Part shown: positions 62,886 through 64,000 of the stretch, one piece after another
How the letters are laid out: each line of letters opens with the position of its first letter
Numbering within the stretch: position 1 is the stretch's first letter
DNA from: Geminocystis sp. NIES-3708
GTDB taxonomy: Bacteria > Cyanobacteriota > Cyanobacteriia > Cyanobacteriales > Cyanobacteriaceae
Length of the DNA stretch: 64,000 nucleotides
Assembly (NCBI RefSeq): GCF_001548095.1
Contig: NZ_AP014815.1
Coordinates: 1,983,656 to 2,047,655, forward strand
Reading direction: 5' to 3'
Made by a program: the position numbers and the translations under genes
The notes under the pieces: model-generated
Told to the model about the DNA's origin: nothing
The model's input: only the letters and a program-made list of their open reading frames with translations
The model's database searches: none

Positions 62886-63713
62886 TTATAAATATATACT
62901 ATATTCAGTTCCTTTAATAAAATCTATGACTTCTTGAGCATTTTCTACATCATCTCAGACACTATTTAAGAAAACTTTTTTCATTTTTGTAGTTACCGAA
63001 ACAGACTGCAATCCTAGATAATCAAAAATAATGTTAGCAGTATTTTGATGCTCTTTTGAGTGTAAGAGATTGTTTTTATCGATTATTTTTAAATGAGGTA
63101 TTTTCTTCATAATTTCTTGTTCTTGTATTGCTAAAGATTCTGACGATTTCATCTGCTTAATTAATTTATTTACATCAATATTAATAGAATTTCGTTTTAA
63201 TTTATCTTCTGGTCGATCATGCCATTTTTGACGAGTATTTGCTTGAATCTTAGAAATAACTTTATTTAACAAATTCTCCCTATGTAAATAGATAATTTTC
63301 CAGTTATTTTGATGAAAGTCATTAATAATATTTTTTAGAGTAAAATTGAGTTATTTTATAGAAATTTTTACTAATTGATCAAGTTTTACATCACAACCAT
63401 AATTTTTTTTATTACTTTTTAAACTCTGACTTTCCGCATATATACAAGGAAAAAATACTTTTTTAAAATGGACATTTATAAATTTTAGGAAAATTTCACC
63501 ATCACAAAAAATATCAGGATGACAATTTAATAAATTTGCCAATAAAGTACTACCCGTCCGATAATGAGCAAAAACAATAAATTTTTTTTCGAGTATATTA
63601 GACTCATTTACAAAAAATTTTATATAATCACTTAATTCATTTTTTCTAATGCCAGCAAAAATTTTAAAATTATTCAAAAATTTATTCATAGAATTGGAAT
63701 TAGAATTAGACAT
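62886..63713 (-). pseudogene. sulfotransferase with two premature stops
   Basis: The frame from ATG 63713 shows the PAPS 5'-phosphosulfate motif FIVFAHYRTGSTLLANLLNC, then HPDIFCDGEIFLKF, and after a TAA at 63351-63353 continues in the same frame through NDFHQNNWKIIYLHRENLLN (the 3'-phosphate-binding region) and KWHDRPEDKLKRN to a TGA at 62955-62957, then DDVENAQEVIDFIKGTEYSI. Only point nonsense changes separate it from a normal gene of about 275 codons. It lies 3 bp before the SDR pseudogene. It once moved sulfate from PAPS to a carbohydrate or lipid. Confidence 0.88.
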
Positions 63714-63850
63714 CCACAGAATTTTCAATTTAAATTAATTTAAGTATTGAAATCATTAAAATTATATCCTATAGTTTATTGTTATTTATGATTAATATAG
63801 TCTCGCTAAAATTTTTTATACAATAATTATTGAAGAGGTTTATATTAATA

Positions 63851-64000
63851 TTAAAATTTGGGTGACATACCTATATATTGAAGAAGACTAATATTAGAAT
63901 TACTCAATATTTTACCTTGTTCTTGACAACGAAGAGAATGCTGTCTGAGAATTTTTAATAAACCCAATTCAATAACATTTTTATCTTTAGTCATATTAAA
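63851..64000 (-). CDS. partial reading frame at window edge
   Basis: A frame ends at TAA 63851-63853 and is open to the right edge. The visible part includes an ATG at 63994 (47 residues: MTKDKNVIELGLLKILRQHS, then LRCQEQGKILSNSSISLLQY). It may be the C-terminus of a larger gene or a short frame. No family is recognised. Confidence 0.35.
   Translation of the reverse strand, partial: FNMTKDKNVIELGLLKILRQHSLRCQEQGKILSNSNISLLQYIGMSPKF

Noticed and set aside
1-64000. tRNA and rRNA genes
   Set aside because: Spacers were scanned by eye for T-arm motifs (GGTTCGAATCC type) and rRNA signatures; none were found. A covariance-model search would be needed to be sure.

Overview
The window comes from an AT-rich, free-living cyanobacterium. 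The evidence is the photoprotection genes (orange carotenoid protein, fluorescence recovery protein, a carotene ketolase and a small HLIP), cyanobacteria-specific families (DUF3727, DUF4327, DUF2862, CYP38-like lumenal cyclophilin, SLH-OprB porin, group 3 sigma factor SigG) and repeated HIP1 palindromes (GCGATCGC) inside genes. Codon use is strongly A/T biased. The genus cannot be fixed from sequence reading alone; a Geminocystis/Cyanobacterium-type unicellular species is my best guess.

Layout. 1-18.5 kb is mostly ordinary chromosome: stress-type membrane proteins (DUF948, YtxH), a hotdog thioesterase, UDP-GlcNAc 2-epimerase, a GT2 glycosyltransferase, an Hpt phosphotransfer protein, a cysteine desulfurase, a large single-chain type IIG/IIL restriction-modification enzyme, an unlisted 47-residue HLIP divergent from a CYP38-like protein, SurE, an ABC-2 permease, an amidase, a GST and a SpoIID-like protein. 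19.0-25.1 kb is a gene graveyard: a truncated signalling-protein 5' end, an IS1-family remnant, an IS4-family element with both terminal repeats but one nonsense codon, an AlkA-like glycosylase and a thiopurine-methyltransferase-like gene each broken by nonsense codons, a second partial IS4 copy, an unrecognised remnant, and a group II intron with an intact maturase. The intron 5' end lies 31 bp past the stop of a Wzc-like gene.

25-36 kb is again core-like: a Wzc-like protein that has lost its P-loop, UreD, YjbQ, NurA with a large GTPase, a GNAT, a PrxQ-type peroxiredoxin, HU, a CobD-like enzyme and a GH3 enzyme. 37-44 kb and 47.4-48.5 kb are glycan assembly genes (GT4 pair, a two-domain 802-residue glycosyltransferase, an FkbM methyltransferase with a coiled-coil tail). 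44-47 kb holds SigG with its anti-sigma partner, Dps, SfsA and GcvH. 48.7-53.3 kb holds the porin, an ABC1 kinase and TsaE.

53.5-55.9 kb is a compact photoprotection module: ocp, then a hairpin, then frp on the minus strand, with crtW divergent. CrtW would make the ketocarotenoid that OCP binds, and FRP switches OCP off. 57.5-64 kb holds two PF14907-type nucleotidyltransferases (one without its acidic motif), an intact ABC exporter, and three decayed genes (sulfotransferase, SDR, and a second sulfotransferase tail), which looks like a sulfated-glycan locus that is being lost. No tRNA, rRNA or CRISPR array was seen.
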